Source: JAOXRU01 sp965247735 | GTDB lineage: Bacteria > Bacteroidota > Bacteroidia > Flavobacteriales > Flavobacteriaceae | Assembly (NCBI GenBank): GCA_965247735.1 | Contig: CBDFHN010000002.1 | Coordinates: 62,001-126,000 of the forward strand | Reading direction: 5' to 3' | DNA: 64,000 nt | Part shown: one piece after another, positions 52,880 to 62,093 of the stretch | Layout: each line of letters starts with the position of its first letter | Position numbering within the stretch: the stretch's first letter is position 1 | Made by a program: the position numbers and the translations under genes | Notes under the pieces: generated by a model | What the model was told of the DNA's origin: nothing | The model's database searches: none | Seen by the model: the letters and a program-made list of their open reading frames with translations, nothing else

Positions 52880-53661
52880 CTAAAGATCATAAAAACAGCA
52901 AAAACCATAAAAACATCACCAAGCCGTATAAAAAAATAGCTATTGTTTTTAATGTTTTGAAAAAGTTCAATTTCTGTAACGTTATAAATGCTTAAAAATA
53001 AGGCTGAGGAAAAGAAAATTAAGCACAAACCAATAAGTAATAAGGGTATTGCAATATTGCAAAGTTGTTTGCTTGCTTTGTATTTATTAAATTGATAGGC
53101 CAAAAAAGCGCCAAAACTGGCATAGCCAAACCATGGTGTTATTGTAAAAACAGAACCATTTGCTTTAGAAAAATAATTTTCTAGCCCAATTGATAGAAAA
53201 CCAAAATTCCATAGCTCATATATCGGTTCAAAAAGAAACAATACAATACTTGATCCCAATAGCAAAGCTGGAAAAAGAGTAGCGTTTCTTTTTTGAGTGA
53301 GCTTAAATAACCCAATAATTAATAATAACGATATAGCAATACAGTGCAGTACGTTTACCACATAAAAGCTATTGTAAATTTCTCTAATAAGTAGTCGCCA
53401 AAAATTTAATTGCAATAAATAAGCAATAATTAATAATTGAAACACTCTTTTTAATCCTTTATTGATCCGTTGGTTTTGATAAGTAAGGTCTTTTTTCTTA
53501 ATTAGCAAATAGGTAAAAATAAAACCCGATAAGGTAAAAAATGTAGGCGCAGTAACGCCTCTAAAATACCTCCATATAGTGTAAACAATACTAGAATCGT
53601 CTTTATAAATAGGATCCAATAAGCCATCAATAAAATATAACCTGTAATTTCGCCGATTCAT
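52877..53661 (-). pseudogene. Truncated acyltransferase-like gene, second copy
   Basis: A degenerate copy of the gene at 51438-52619. It lacks 17 codons near the start: FIDAMRAWAII...GHFIDGLLD in the intact copy is FIDGLLD here, removing the presumed active-site residues. It also ends at FMIFRN, losing about 110 C-terminal residues, after which the frame reads antisense pabB-stub sequence to 52846. The remaining frame is open, but the product cannot be functional as an acyltransferase. Confidence 0.88.
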
Positions 53662-53821
53662 ATGTTTTAACTTACTATATATACTTAAAAATCATATTTT
53701 TTGGATTTATTCCGTAAAAATACTCAATTAATAGCTTTTATTTTGTATTTTTATAAAAAAAAATAAAATATCTAGGGATAAAAGGGGCTATTACCCTATA
53801 AAATAACGTTTTGTTAAGTTT

Positions 53822-55120
53822 ATGAGAGTAGAAAAAGTGTATACAATAGAAGAAAAAGCTAGTTTTGTGGAATCTCTGCTAGCTTGGGGAAATCAGTTTA
53901 ATGAGGTAGTTTGGTTAGATAGTAATGCTGCAACAGCCAATTATGGCTCTTTTGATGCGGTACTTGCAGTAGATGGTTTAACCAGTATAAAAACTGGTGA
54001 TAAAGGTTCTTTTGCAGCCTTAAATGAATACCAACAAACAACTAAAGACTGGATATTTGGGTATTTGTCTTATGATTTAAAAAATGATATTGAGGAACTG
54101 AAATCAGCTAATATTGATGGTGTAGCATTTCCAGAATTGTTTTTTTTTCAACCCAAAAAAATAATAGAGATAAAAGGAGATAAAGCAGTATTTTCATATT
54201 TGCGAATGGTTGATGATGAAATTGAAGAGGATTATAAGGAAATATTAAAAGAAACAACCGTAGAAAGTGCAAACGAAGTGTTTCCGCCAGTAAAAATAAG
54301 AATGCGCATACATAAAGAGGCCTATTATAATAAAGTAGAGCAATTGTTAGCGCATATCAATAGAGGAAATGTTTATGAAGCCAATTTTTGTCAGGAATTT
54401 TATGCCGAGCAAACCATTATAAATCCATTGGCTTGTTATCAAGAGTTAAATAAAATATCAAGACCACCATTTGCTTGTTATTTAAAAAATAATACCCAGT
54501 ATCTATTATCAGCTTCACCTGAACGGTATCTAAAAAAAGAAGGTATTACTATAATTTCTCAGCCCATAAAAGGAACGGCAAAACGGGCAATAGATATTAA
54601 GGAAGATGAATTATTGAAACAAGCACTTGCTGTTGACGAAAAGGAACGTGCCGAAAATATAATGATTGTAGATTTGGTAAGAAACGACCTTTCTAAAATT
54701 GCTGATAAAGGCAGCGTGTCTGTAGAAGAATTATGTAAAGTATATAGTTTTGACCAGGTGCATCAGATGATTTCTACAATTAAAGCCTCAGTATCTAGTG
54801 CTATTAGTCCCGTAGAAATTATTAGAGCTACTTTTCCTATGGGAAGTATGACTGGCGCTCCAAAAATTTCAGCAATGGAAATTATTGAAGACTTAGAAGA
54901 ATCAAAAAGAGGAATGTACAGCGGTACCGTTGGGTATTTTACTCCAGATGGTGATTTTGATTTTAATGTTGTAATTAGAAGTATTTTGTACAACGAAACC
55001 AAAAAATATGTATCCTATACCGTTGGTGGTGCAATAACGGCAAAATCAATACCAGAAAAAGAGTATGAAGAGTGCTTAATAAAGGCTAAAGCAATGCAAC
55101 AAGTGTTGGAAAACAGATAA
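53822..55120 (+). CDS. pabB: Aminodeoxychorismate synthase component I (PabB)
   Basis: A 432-aa chorismate-using enzyme that makes 4-amino-4-deoxychorismate for folate. Motifs: PIKGTAKRAIDIKEDELLK, ENIMIVDLVRNDLSKIADKG, FPMGSMTGAPKISAMEIIED and RGMYSGTVGYFTPDGDFDFN. The PIKGT signature is typical of PabB rather than TrpE (PIAGT). The upstream region is part of the duplication described above. TilS follows after 80 bases. Confidence 0.92.
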   Translation: MRVEKVYTIEEKASFVESLLAWGNQFNEVVWLDSNAATANYGSFDAVLAVDGLTSIKTGDKGSFAALNEYQQTTKDWIFGYLSYDLKNDIEELKSANIDGVAFPELFFFQPKKIIEIKGDKAVFSYLRMVDDEIEEDYKEILKETTVESANEVFPPVKIRMRIHKEAYYNKVEQLLAHINRGNVYEANFCQEFYAEQTIINPLACYQELNKISRPPFACYLKNNTQYLLSASPERYLKKEGITIISQPIKGTAKRAIDIKEDELLKQALAVDEKERAENIMIVDLVRNDLSKIADKGSVSVEELCKVYSFDQVHQMISTIKASVSSAISPVEIIRATFPMGSMTGAPKISAMEIIEDLEESKRGMYSGTVGYFTPDGDFDFNVVIRSILYNETKKYVSYTVGGAITAKSIPEKEYEECLIKAKAMQQVLENR

Positions 55121-55200
55121 GGTTATGTTTTTTTTAAGATATATCTTAATATATTGCCATCTCAATACTAAATACTAATAGCTCAATACTATAGTTAAGA

Positions 55201-56517
55201 ATGATTAAAGAGTTTAAAAAACATATCACCACTAATTTCCCAGAGTTATTAACTCAAAAACTACTAATTGCCTGTAGTGGAGGAGTAGACAGTGTAGTTT
55301 TGGTGGAATTATGTGCCGCATTGTCTTTAGAATATAGTTTGGCACATTGTAATTTTATGCTTCGTGGTGATGAAAGTGATGGAGATGAAGTTTTTGTTAG
55401 GAATTTAGGCAAGAGGCTTAATAAAAAAGTATATGCCACTAGTTTTGATACCAATTTATATGCAAAAATAGAGAAGTTATCAACCCAGATTGCAGCTCGA
55501 GAATTGCGGTATCAATGGTTTGATAAACTTATGGATACCAAAGGGTATCAATGGTTGCTAACGGCACATCATGCCGATGATAATGTAGAAACTGTTGTGA
55601 TTAACCTGTCAAGAGGAACAGGGATAGAAGGACTTAAAGGCATTCCTAAACGAAATAATAAATATTGTAGACCCATCTTGCCATTTACAAGAGCAGCAAT
55701 TGTAGCATATGCTAAAGAAACTGATATTAAATGGCGAGAAGATAGTAGTAATGCATCAATAAAATACCTGCGAAATAAGATCAGACATCAAATATTACCA
55801 GTTTTTAAAGAATTGCATCCAACAGTTATGGATAATTTCAATAAAACTATTTCTCATCTAGAAGATGTTGATACAATGATAGGTCATTATGTTCAGCAAT
55901 TAAAAAAAGAACTCTTTGTGGTAAAAGAGAGTAGTGTTTATATTGATATTGTTGGGCTTAAAAATTTAAGCCCATTAAAATCATATATGTATTACTTGTT
56001 TAAAGCTTATGGTTTTACTGATTTTGATGCATTAATTTTACTCTTTGATGGAATTAGTGGCAAACAGTTGTATTCTAAAACACATAGGGTTATTAAAGAT
56101 AGAGAACAGCTTATTATAAGTCCAATTTTAAAAGAGAATAACGATATATATACCATTCATGAAGATGATATTGTTGTTACAGAACCTATTTCATTGCAAT
56201 TTTTAATAGTAGAAAAGATAGAAGAAAAACAGGTCTCTCTTGGGTATTTTGATAAAGAAAAACTTCAGTTCCCTTTGACGCTTCGAAAAATTGAAGAAGG
56301 CGATGTTTTTTATCCATCTGGAATGCGTGGAAAAAAGAAAATAAGCAAGTTTTATAAGGACGAAAAATATTCATTACTAGCTAAAGAACAACAGTGGCTA
56401 CTTTGTTCCGATAATAACATTATTTGGGTAGTAGGAAAACGAATAGATGATAGGTTTAAGGTTACTGAAGATACAAAAACAATTGTTAGAATAAAATACA
56501 ATACTAATTTTGAGTAG
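55201..56517 (+). CDS. tilS: tRNA(Ile)-lysidine synthase
   Basis: A 438-aa enzyme that converts C34 of the AUA-reading tRNA-Ile to lysidine. The ATP PP-loop is LLIACSGGVDSVVLVELCA; further motifs are HCNFMLRGDESDGDEVFV, LTAHHADDNVETVVINLSRG and RPILPFTRAAIVAYAKE, followed by WREDSSNASIKYLRNKIRH. The C-terminal domain is present. Its last 8 bases overlap the start of the ThiF-like gene. Confidence 0.95.
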   Translation: MIKEFKKHITTNFPELLTQKLLIACSGGVDSVVLVELCAALSLEYSLAHCNFMLRGDESDGDEVFVRNLGKRLNKKVYATSFDTNLYAKIEKLSTQIAARELRYQWFDKLMDTKGYQWLLTAHHADDNVETVVINLSRGTGIEGLKGIPKRNNKYCRPILPFTRAAIVAYAKETDIKWREDSSNASIKYLRNKIRHQILPVFKELHPTVMDNFNKTISHLEDVDTMIGHYVQQLKKELFVVKESSVYIDIVGLKNLSPLKSYMYYLFKAYGFTDFDALILLFDGISGKQLYSKTHRVIKDREQLIISPILKENNDIYTIHEDDIVVTEPISLQFLIVEKIEEKQVSLGYFDKEKLQFPLTLRKIEEGDVFYPSGMRGKKKISKFYKDEKYSLLAKEQQWLLCSDNNIIWVVGKRIDDRFKVTEDTKTIVRIKYNTNFE

Positions 56518-57589
56518 ATACAGCAGACATATTTTACTTCCTGAAATAGGGAGCAAAGGACAAGAAAAAATTAATAAAGCCAAAGTGTTGGTTATTGGAG
56601 CTGGCGGATTAGGGTGTCCAGTTTTACAGTATTTGGCAGCTGCAGGTATTGGTACGCTTGGTATTATTGATTTTGATGTGGTAGAAGAATCAAATTTACA
56701 ACGTCAAATATTGTATGGCGTATCTTCTTTAGGTAAAAATAAAGCGCTAGCAGCTAAAGAGCGGTTGACTGATCTAAATCCCTTATTGATAATTAATGCC
56801 TATCAAGAGCGCTTAACAACAGCTAATGCTTTAGAATTGTTTGCTTCCTACGATATTGTTGTAGATGGAACCGATAATTTTTCAACACGATATTTGGTAA
56901 ATGATGCTTGTGTCATTACAAATACACCTTTGGTATATGGTGCTATTTTTAAGTTTGAAGGTCAAGTAGCTGTTTTTAATTATAAAAATGGACCTAGTTA
57001 TAGGTGTTTGTTTCCAAAGTCTCCAAAGGAAGGATCTGTACCTTCCTGTTCGGAAATTGGTGTTCTTGGTGTTTTACCGGGTATTATCGGAAGCATGCAA
57101 GCTAATGAAGTACTAAAAATTGTGCTTAGCATTGGAGATGTATTGTCGGGGAAATTATTATTATATAATGCATTAACGGCTAATAGTAATGTGTTACAGA
57201 TTGGTAAAAATGAAGTTGTAATTTCTGAGACCTTGGCAATGGCAGTTAATTTCAAAGATTTTGATTATGATTTTTTCTGTGGAATTACCAAGCAGATAAA
57301 TGTTAGAGAAATTCCTGCATTAGAAGCTATTGAAAAAAGTAATGTAGTTTTTGTAGATGTAAGAGAAGAGCATGAGCTGCCAAAAATAGCAAGTCTTAAT
57401 CCTTTTTATGCTCCATTAAGTAGTATTGAGGATGTTTTAGCAGAGTTTGATAAATCAAAAACCTATGTTGTTTTTTGTCAATCTGGAGTGCGTAGCAAAA
57501 AAGCGGTAGCGTTCTTAACAGCCAATACGATTACGAACTGTTTTAGTGTTAAAGGTGGTGCTTTGGCTATTGCAAAATCAATTGACTAA
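56510..57589 (+). CDS. ThiF/MoeB-family E1-like adenylyltransferase with C-terminal rhodanese domain
   Basis: 359 aa. Residues 1-245 are an E1-like domain: YSRHILLPEIGSKGQEKIN, VIGAGGLGCPVLQYLAAAGI, IIDFDVVEESNLQRQILYG and DGTDNFSTRYLVND. Residues 265-355 are a rhodanese domain with active-site CQSGVRSK. It would adenylate and sulfurate ThiS or MoaD; the molybdenum-hydroxylase genes downstream favour MoaD. The two zinc CxxC pairs are reduced: SYRCLFP has one Cys, and the second pair reads IGKNEVVIS. It starts with TTG, overlapping tilS by 8 bases. Confidence 0.88.
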   Translation: MSRYSRHILLPEIGSKGQEKINKAKVLVIGAGGLGCPVLQYLAAAGIGTLGIIDFDVVEESNLQRQILYGVSSLGKNKALAAKERLTDLNPLLIINAYQERLTTANALELFASYDIVVDGTDNFSTRYLVNDACVITNTPLVYGAIFKFEGQVAVFNYKNGPSYRCLFPKSPKEGSVPSCSEIGVLGVLPGIIGSMQANEVLKIVLSIGDVLSGKLLLYNALTANSNVLQIGKNEVVISETLAMAVNFKDFDYDFFCGITKQINVREIPALEAIEKSNVVFVDVREEHELPKIASLNPFYAPLSSIEDVLAEFDKSKTYVVFCQSGVRSKKAVAFLTANTITNCFSVKGGALAIAKSID

Positions 57590-57739
57590 TTCTTATGAAC
57601 TAAGAATTTCCCTAAGAGTTTGTTAAAATGATATTAAATTATAGTTTTTTTTATAAATTTAATAGCAGAAGATCTTTTTTATTCTTATTTAGTTTAAATA
57701 AGTAATCTGTGTTTTTTATTAATTTATAAAGTACACTAT
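57590..57739 (+). other. AT-rich gap before the molybdenum hydroxylase genes
   Basis: 150 bases with no gene. Presumably contains the promoter of the iorA-like gene; no TAnnTTTG box was seen. Confidence 0.3.
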
Positions 57740-58201
57740 ATGCCAACGTATAACTTAAAAATTAATGGTGCATCTAAAACTGTAGATGTAGCCGAAAATA
57801 CTCCTTTGTTATGGGTATTAAGAGATCATCTTGATTTAGTAGGAACCAAATATGGATGTGGAATAGGACAATGCGGTGCATGTACTGTTCATTTAGATGG
57901 TGTAGCAACACGTAGTTGTTTGCTTACCGTTTCTTCAGTATCAGATGTAGCTATTACAACTATTGAGGGACTGTCCGATGATGGTAATCATCCTGTACAA
58001 GAAGCATGGAAAGAGATTGATGTGCCACAATGTGGCTATTGTCAGGCTGGACAAATAATGACGGCTTCGGCTTTTTTGGAGAATAATTCCAATCCTGATA
58101 CTTCTGAAATAAGAGGAGCAATGCATGGTAATATTTGCAGATGTGCTTCATATAATAGTATTGAAAAAGCTGTAAAAGTAGCAGCTGATAAAATGAGTTA
58201 A
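57740..58201 (+). CDS. (2Fe-2S)-binding small subunit of a molybdenum hydroxylase (IorA-like)
   Basis: A 153-aa electron-transfer subunit with two [2Fe-2S] clusters. The plant-type cluster is YGCGIGQCGACTVHLDG followed by RSC; the second is QCGYCQAGQIM with GNICRCASY. It matches the small subunit of isoquinoline 1-oxidoreductase-type enzymes of the xanthine oxidase family. The large molybdopterin subunit follows after 21 bases. It lacks a signal peptide and is presumably co-exported with its Tat-tagged partner. Confidence 0.93.
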   Translation: MPTYNLKINGASKTVDVAENTPLLWVLRDHLDLVGTKYGCGIGQCGACTVHLDGVATRSCLLTVSSVSDVAITTIEGLSDDGNHPVQEAWKEIDVPQCGYCQAGQIMTASAFLENNSNPDTSEIRGAMHGNICRCASYNSIEKAVKVAADKMS

Positions 58202-58222
58202 ATCAACTAAAAAATCAACAAA

Positions 58223-60376
58223 ATGCAGTCTTTAAAACAATCAACTTTTAATAGAAGATCATTTCTTAGGGCTAGTTCTTTAGCTGGTGGAGGAATGTTA
58301 ATAGGATTTAACTTATTTACAGCTTGTAAATCGGATGTAAAACCTGCTTTAGATATTAGTAAGCTTAATTTTAATGATTTTAATGCCTTTATAAAAATTT
58401 CGGATGAAGGTATAGTAACTATATTTTCGCCCAATCCAGAAATTGGACAAGGAGTAAAAACATCAATGCCAATGCTAATTGCCGAGGAGCTAGATGTAGC
58501 TTGGGAAAATGTTCATGTGGCCCAAGGCGCTTTGGATAATGACCACTTTACAAGGCAGGTTGCTGGTGGTAGTCAATCGCTAAGACAGGGATGGGAACCG
58601 CTTAGGCAAACTGGAGCAACGGCAAGGCAGATGTTGGTAAATGCTGCTGCGGCACAATGGGGCGTTTCTGCTTCGGAATGTACAACTAAAGCTGGAGTAA
58701 TTACTAATGCAAAAGGTGAAGAGTTAAGTTATGGAGCGGTGGTAAAAGCTGCTGCTAAATTGGAAGTACCAGAAGAGGTGGCATTAAAAGATCCTAAAGA
58801 TTTTACGATTATAGGAAAAGAAGTTGCCAATGTAGATTTAGAAAGTATTGTTACTGGAAAATCTCTTTTTGGTTTAGATTATAAAAGAGAAGGCATGTTG
58901 TATGCCTCTGTTTTACGTCCACCAGCATTTGGTCAGTTATTAGATTCTTATAATGATGATGCGGCAAAAGCTATTTCTGGAGTACAAAAAATAATAAAAC
59001 TAGAAAATAAAGTTGCTGTACTTGCAACCAGTACTTGGGGAGCAATGCAGGGAAAGAAAGCATTAGTAGCAACCTGGAAAACTGATACGAAATTGGAAAG
59101 TACAGCTGATCATGACAGGGAGTTAATAGCATTATTAGATGGTGATAAATTTGATACCTTAAGAGAAGATGGTAATGTTAAAAAGGCATTTAAGGAAGCC
59201 GATCAAATAGTAGAACGTACTTATGAATCTCCTTTTTTACCACACAATTGCTTAGAACCTATGAACTTCTTTGCAAATGTTACTACAGATAGTGTAGAAT
59301 TGGTTGGTCCAGTACAAACACCAGCATGGACAGCAGGAAGAGTGGCTACATTATTAGGTCGAGATCCTAAAGAAGTATCATTGCAAATGACGAGAATGGG
59401 TGGTGGATTTGGAAGAAGGTTGTATGGTGATTTTGCTTTGGAAGCAGCAGAAATTTCGCATCTAGCAAAGAAACCTGTTCAAGTAGTTTTTTCCCGTGAA
59501 GATGATATGGCAGATGGTATTTATAGACCCGCAATTAAATATAGAATTGCAGCCTCTGTAAAAGATAAAAAAATAACAGGATATTACCTTAAAGAAGCAG
59601 CTATAAATGGAAATATGTATGGATTAATTCCTAATTTCTTCCCAGCAGCGGCTATTGAAAATTACAAGGTAGATGTTGCTAATTATAAAAGTAATATTAC
59701 AACTGGAGCTTGGAGAGCTCCATATACCAACTTTTTAGCCTTCGCAGAGCAAGCTTTTTTAGATGAATTGTCCGATGTTTTAGAAGTAGATCGTGTGCAA
59801 ATGCGTTTAGACTTGCTTCAAAAAGCAAAAGGAACAACAGATAAACGTATAGAATATGAGCCAGAACGTTTAGAGAGCGTACTTAATTTGGCAGTTGAAA
59901 AATCTGGATGGGGAAAAGCCAAAGATGGTGTTTTTCAAGGTATAGCAGCATATTATTGTCACAATACACATGTGGCTGAAGTGGCAGATGTGGTTGTTGA
60001 GGATGGAATGCCTGTTGTAAAAAAGATTACCTGTGTTGTAGATTGTGGAATCGTTGTTAATCCGTTGGGAGCTATAAATCAAATAAAAGGTGGTGTTATT
60101 GATGGTATAGGCCATGCTATGTATGGTGATTTTGCTTTTGATAAAGGAGCGCCTTCTGCTGTAAACTTTAATGAGTATAGGCTAATTCGTATGAATGAAA
60201 CGCCAGAGGTTGATGTGCATTTTGTAAAAAGTAATGTTGCGCCAACTGGACTTGGAGAGCCTACATTGCCACCAGCAGGTGCTGCAATAGCCAATGCTAT
60301 TTTTGCGGCAACAGGAAAACGTTTAACAAAGCAACCTTTTATCAATCAGTTATCAGAAAAAGAAATCGTAGGGTAA
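58223..60376 (+). CDS. Molybdopterin-binding large subunit of a molybdenum hydroxylase (IorB-like)
   Basis: A 717-aa catalytic subunit of the xanthine oxidase family. The N-terminus NRRSFLRASSLAGGGMLIGF followed by LFTAC is a Tat signal, possibly lipidated at the Cys. Molybdopterin-binding motifs include QVAGGSQSLRQGWEPLRQTG and GGGFGRRLYGDFALEAA; the catalytic Glu is in GLGEPTLPPAGAAIANAIFA. With the small subunit it oxidises an aldehyde or N-heterocycle in the periplasm. The physiological substrate is unknown. The xdhC and mocA-like genes downstream probably mature its cofactor. Confidence 0.93.
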   Translation: MQSLKQSTFNRRSFLRASSLAGGGMLIGFNLFTACKSDVKPALDISKLNFNDFNAFIKISDEGIVTIFSPNPEIGQGVKTSMPMLIAEELDVAWENVHVAQGALDNDHFTRQVAGGSQSLRQGWEPLRQTGATARQMLVNAAAAQWGVSASECTTKAGVITNAKGEELSYGAVVKAAAKLEVPEEVALKDPKDFTIIGKEVANVDLESIVTGKSLFGLDYKREGMLYASVLRPPAFGQLLDSYNDDAAKAISGVQKIIKLENKVAVLATSTWGAMQGKKALVATWKTDTKLESTADHDRELIALLDGDKFDTLREDGNVKKAFKEADQIVERTYESPFLPHNCLEPMNFFANVTTDSVELVGPVQTPAWTAGRVATLLGRDPKEVSLQMTRMGGGFGRRLYGDFALEAAEISHLAKKPVQVVFSREDDMADGIYRPAIKYRIAASVKDKKITGYYLKEAAINGNMYGLIPNFFPAAAIENYKVDVANYKSNITTGAWRAPYTNFLAFAEQAFLDELSDVLEVDRVQMRLDLLQKAKGTTDKRIEYEPERLESVLNLAVEKSGWGKAKDGVFQGIAAYYCHNTHVAEVADVVVEDGMPVVKKITCVVDCGIVVNPLGAINQIKGGVIDGIGHAMYGDFAFDKGAPSAVNFNEYRLIRMNETPEVDVHFVKSNVAPTGLGEPTLPPAGAAIANAIFAATGKRLTKQPFINQLSEKEIVG

Positions 60377-60470
60377 TTGCTTGTTGAAATAAAGATGTTC
60401 CTTATTTTAGTTTTTTATCATCCCTAATTAGCTAAAGATTGGGGATATAATACTTAGTTTTTTATAATAT

Positions 60471-61490
60471 ATGACTCACGAGTTTAAGAAAATTATAGCT
60501 GCTTTTCATAAAGCAGAAAAAGAAGGAATTGCTGCAGTTTTAGCTACTGTTGTGGCTTTAGATGGTTCTTCTTATAGAAGACCAGGTGTTAGAATGTTAT
60601 TGCTATCTAATGGAAATATGGTTGGAGCTGTTAGCGGTGGTTGTGTGGAAAAAGAGGTACAACGACAAGCAGAAACTGTTTTTAATGCAGGAACGTCAAA
60701 AGTAATGACTTATGACGGAAGGTATAGATTGGGCTGTGAAGGTGTATTGTATCTTTTATTAGAGCCGTTTAATCCATCTTCGTTTTTTATAGAAGAATTT
60801 GATACCGCTATTGCTAACAGAACAAATTTTAAAATTACAAGTTTTTATCAAAAAGAGGAGAGATCAGATATTGCTTATGGTTCTACTGCTATTTTTGAGA
60901 ATGGCAATACCTATAGTTTTAATTATAAAAACAAACGGAAGACCAATATAGTAACCGCTACTTTTGTACAACAGATGTCTCCTTGTTTTAAATTGGTTAT
61001 AATTGGAGCTGAACATGATGCAGTACAATTGTGTTTATATGCTTCTTTAAATGGATGGGAAGTAACAGTTATTGCGGCTCCAAATAGTGCTAAAACAATT
61101 GGAAATTTCCCTGGGGCAAAAGCATTGCTAACATTTTCGGCAAAAGAATTGACTACTGTAAAAATGGACAAGCAAACCGCTGTAGTTTTAATGACTCATA
61201 ATTTTGCCAATGATTTGAATTATCTTGTAGGACTTAAGGATAAAAACCTTGTCTATATAGGTCTTTTAGGACCCGTAAAACGGCGTAAAAAACTAATATC
61301 ACAATTGTTAGAATATAGTCCAGAGCTAAAGGATAGTTTTTTGGATAAAATTCACGGACCCGCAGGAATTAATATTGGAGCAGAAACACCTCAGGAAATT
61401 GCAGTTTCTATTATTGCAGAAATATTAACTGTAATAAGAAATCAAGAGCCTATGAAATTAAGTGATAAAAAGAAAAGTATTCATGCGTAG
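60471..61490 (+). CDS. XdhC/CoxI-family molybdenum-cofactor maturation factor
   Basis: 339 aa. The N-terminal XdhC_CoxI domain shows VVALDGSSYRRPGVRMLLLS and GAVSGGCVEKEVQRQAE, the latter with the conserved Cys. The C-terminal Rossmann domain includes LVIIGAEHDAVQLCLYA and YIGLLGPVKRRKKLISQ. XdhC proteins bind the cofactor, add the terminal sulfur and insert it into xanthine-oxidase-type enzymes. It lies 94 bases after the large subunit and overlaps the next gene by 8 bases. Confidence 0.93.
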   Translation: MTHEFKKIIAAFHKAEKEGIAAVLATVVALDGSSYRRPGVRMLLLSNGNMVGAVSGGCVEKEVQRQAETVFNAGTSKVMTYDGRYRLGCEGVLYLLLEPFNPSSFFIEEFDTAIANRTNFKITSFYQKEERSDIAYGSTAIFENGNTYSFNYKNKRKTNIVTATFVQQMSPCFKLVIIGAEHDAVQLCLYASLNGWEVTVIAAPNSAKTIGNFPGAKALLTFSAKELTTVKMDKQTAVVLMTHNFANDLNYLVGLKDKNLVYIGLLGPVKRRKKLISQLLEYSPELKDSFLDKIHGPAGINIGAETPQEIAVSIIAEILTVIRNQEPMKLSDKKKSIHA

Positions 61491-62091
61491 TATTCCTAAA
61501 ATTGCTGTTCTTATTTTGGCAGCTGGCGAATCTAAACGTATGGGAATGCCTAAACAACTGCTTTCTTGGGGCAGTACAACATTGTTAGGACATGCAATAA
61601 ATGAAGCTAAGGACATATCATCAGGTAATCTATTTGTTGTCTTAGGAGCAAATTTTGAGCAAATTGAAAAAGAAATTACAACATCTTCTGTTACTATCTT
61701 AAATAATAAACATTGGAAAATGGGTTTAGGGAGCTCCATAGCATCAGGGCTGCAATATATTCTAAAGCTGGAAAAAACTTTTGATGGCGTTTTATTATTA
61801 TTGGCAGATCAACCACTTATTAAGGCCTCTTACTTAAGAAAGATTCTTCAAGAATTTCAAATTAGTGAAAATCAAATTATTGCTTCTTCGTATGAAAAAG
61901 GAGTAGGGGTACCAGCACTTTTTGATGCTTCTTATTTTAATTTATTATCAGGATTAGATAAAAATAATGGCGCTAAGTATATTATAGAACAATACAATGC
62001 CTATGTTACTAAAATAGAAGCTTTGGATATGCTAACGGATATAGATACTCCTGAAAATTATGAAAATTTATTTAGAAAGCATTTTTTATGA
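61483..62091 (+). CDS. MobA/MocA-like molybdenum cofactor nucleotidyltransferase
   Basis: 202 aa from the preferred ATG at 61483 (MRSIPKIAVLILAAGESKR); the frame opens at an upstream GTG. The LILAAGESKRMGMPKQLLSW nucleotide-binding motif, LLLLADQPLIKASYL and the late GAKYIIEQ and DIDTPENY belong to the NTP_transf_3 family. It would attach CMP or GMP to molybdopterin; neighbours suggest the cytidylyl form used by xanthine-oxidase-type enzymes. Translationally coupled to xdhC, and convergent with the outer-membrane gene three bases beyond. Confidence 0.88.
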   Translation: MRSIPKIAVLILAAGESKRMGMPKQLLSWGSTTLLGHAINEAKDISSGNLFVVLGANFEQIEKEITTSSVTILNNKHWKMGLGSSIASGLQYILKLEKTFDGVLLLLADQPLIKASYLRKILQEFQISENQIIASSYEKGVGVPALFDASYFNLLSGLDKNNGAKYIIEQYNAYVTKIEALDMLTDIDTPENYENLFRKHFL

Positions 62092-62093
62092 TA

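Larger units (their letters stand above)
51781..53912. repeat. Tandem duplication of the acyltransferase-pabB divergent promoter region
   Basis: Two direct copies, about 51781-52879 and 52877-53912. Each contains, in order, the 5' two-thirds of the acyltransferase gene (reverse), the divergent intergenic region and the first 30 codons of pabB (forward). The junction at 52877-52879 shares TTT with both parental sequences. Copies differ at roughly one base in eight in the acyltransferase part, and the second lacks 51 bases of the first. Confidence 0.9.

Noticed and set aside
52789..52995. 68-codon forward frame as a small independent gene
   Set aside because: It is the pabB stub running into antisense acyltransferase sequence created by the duplication.
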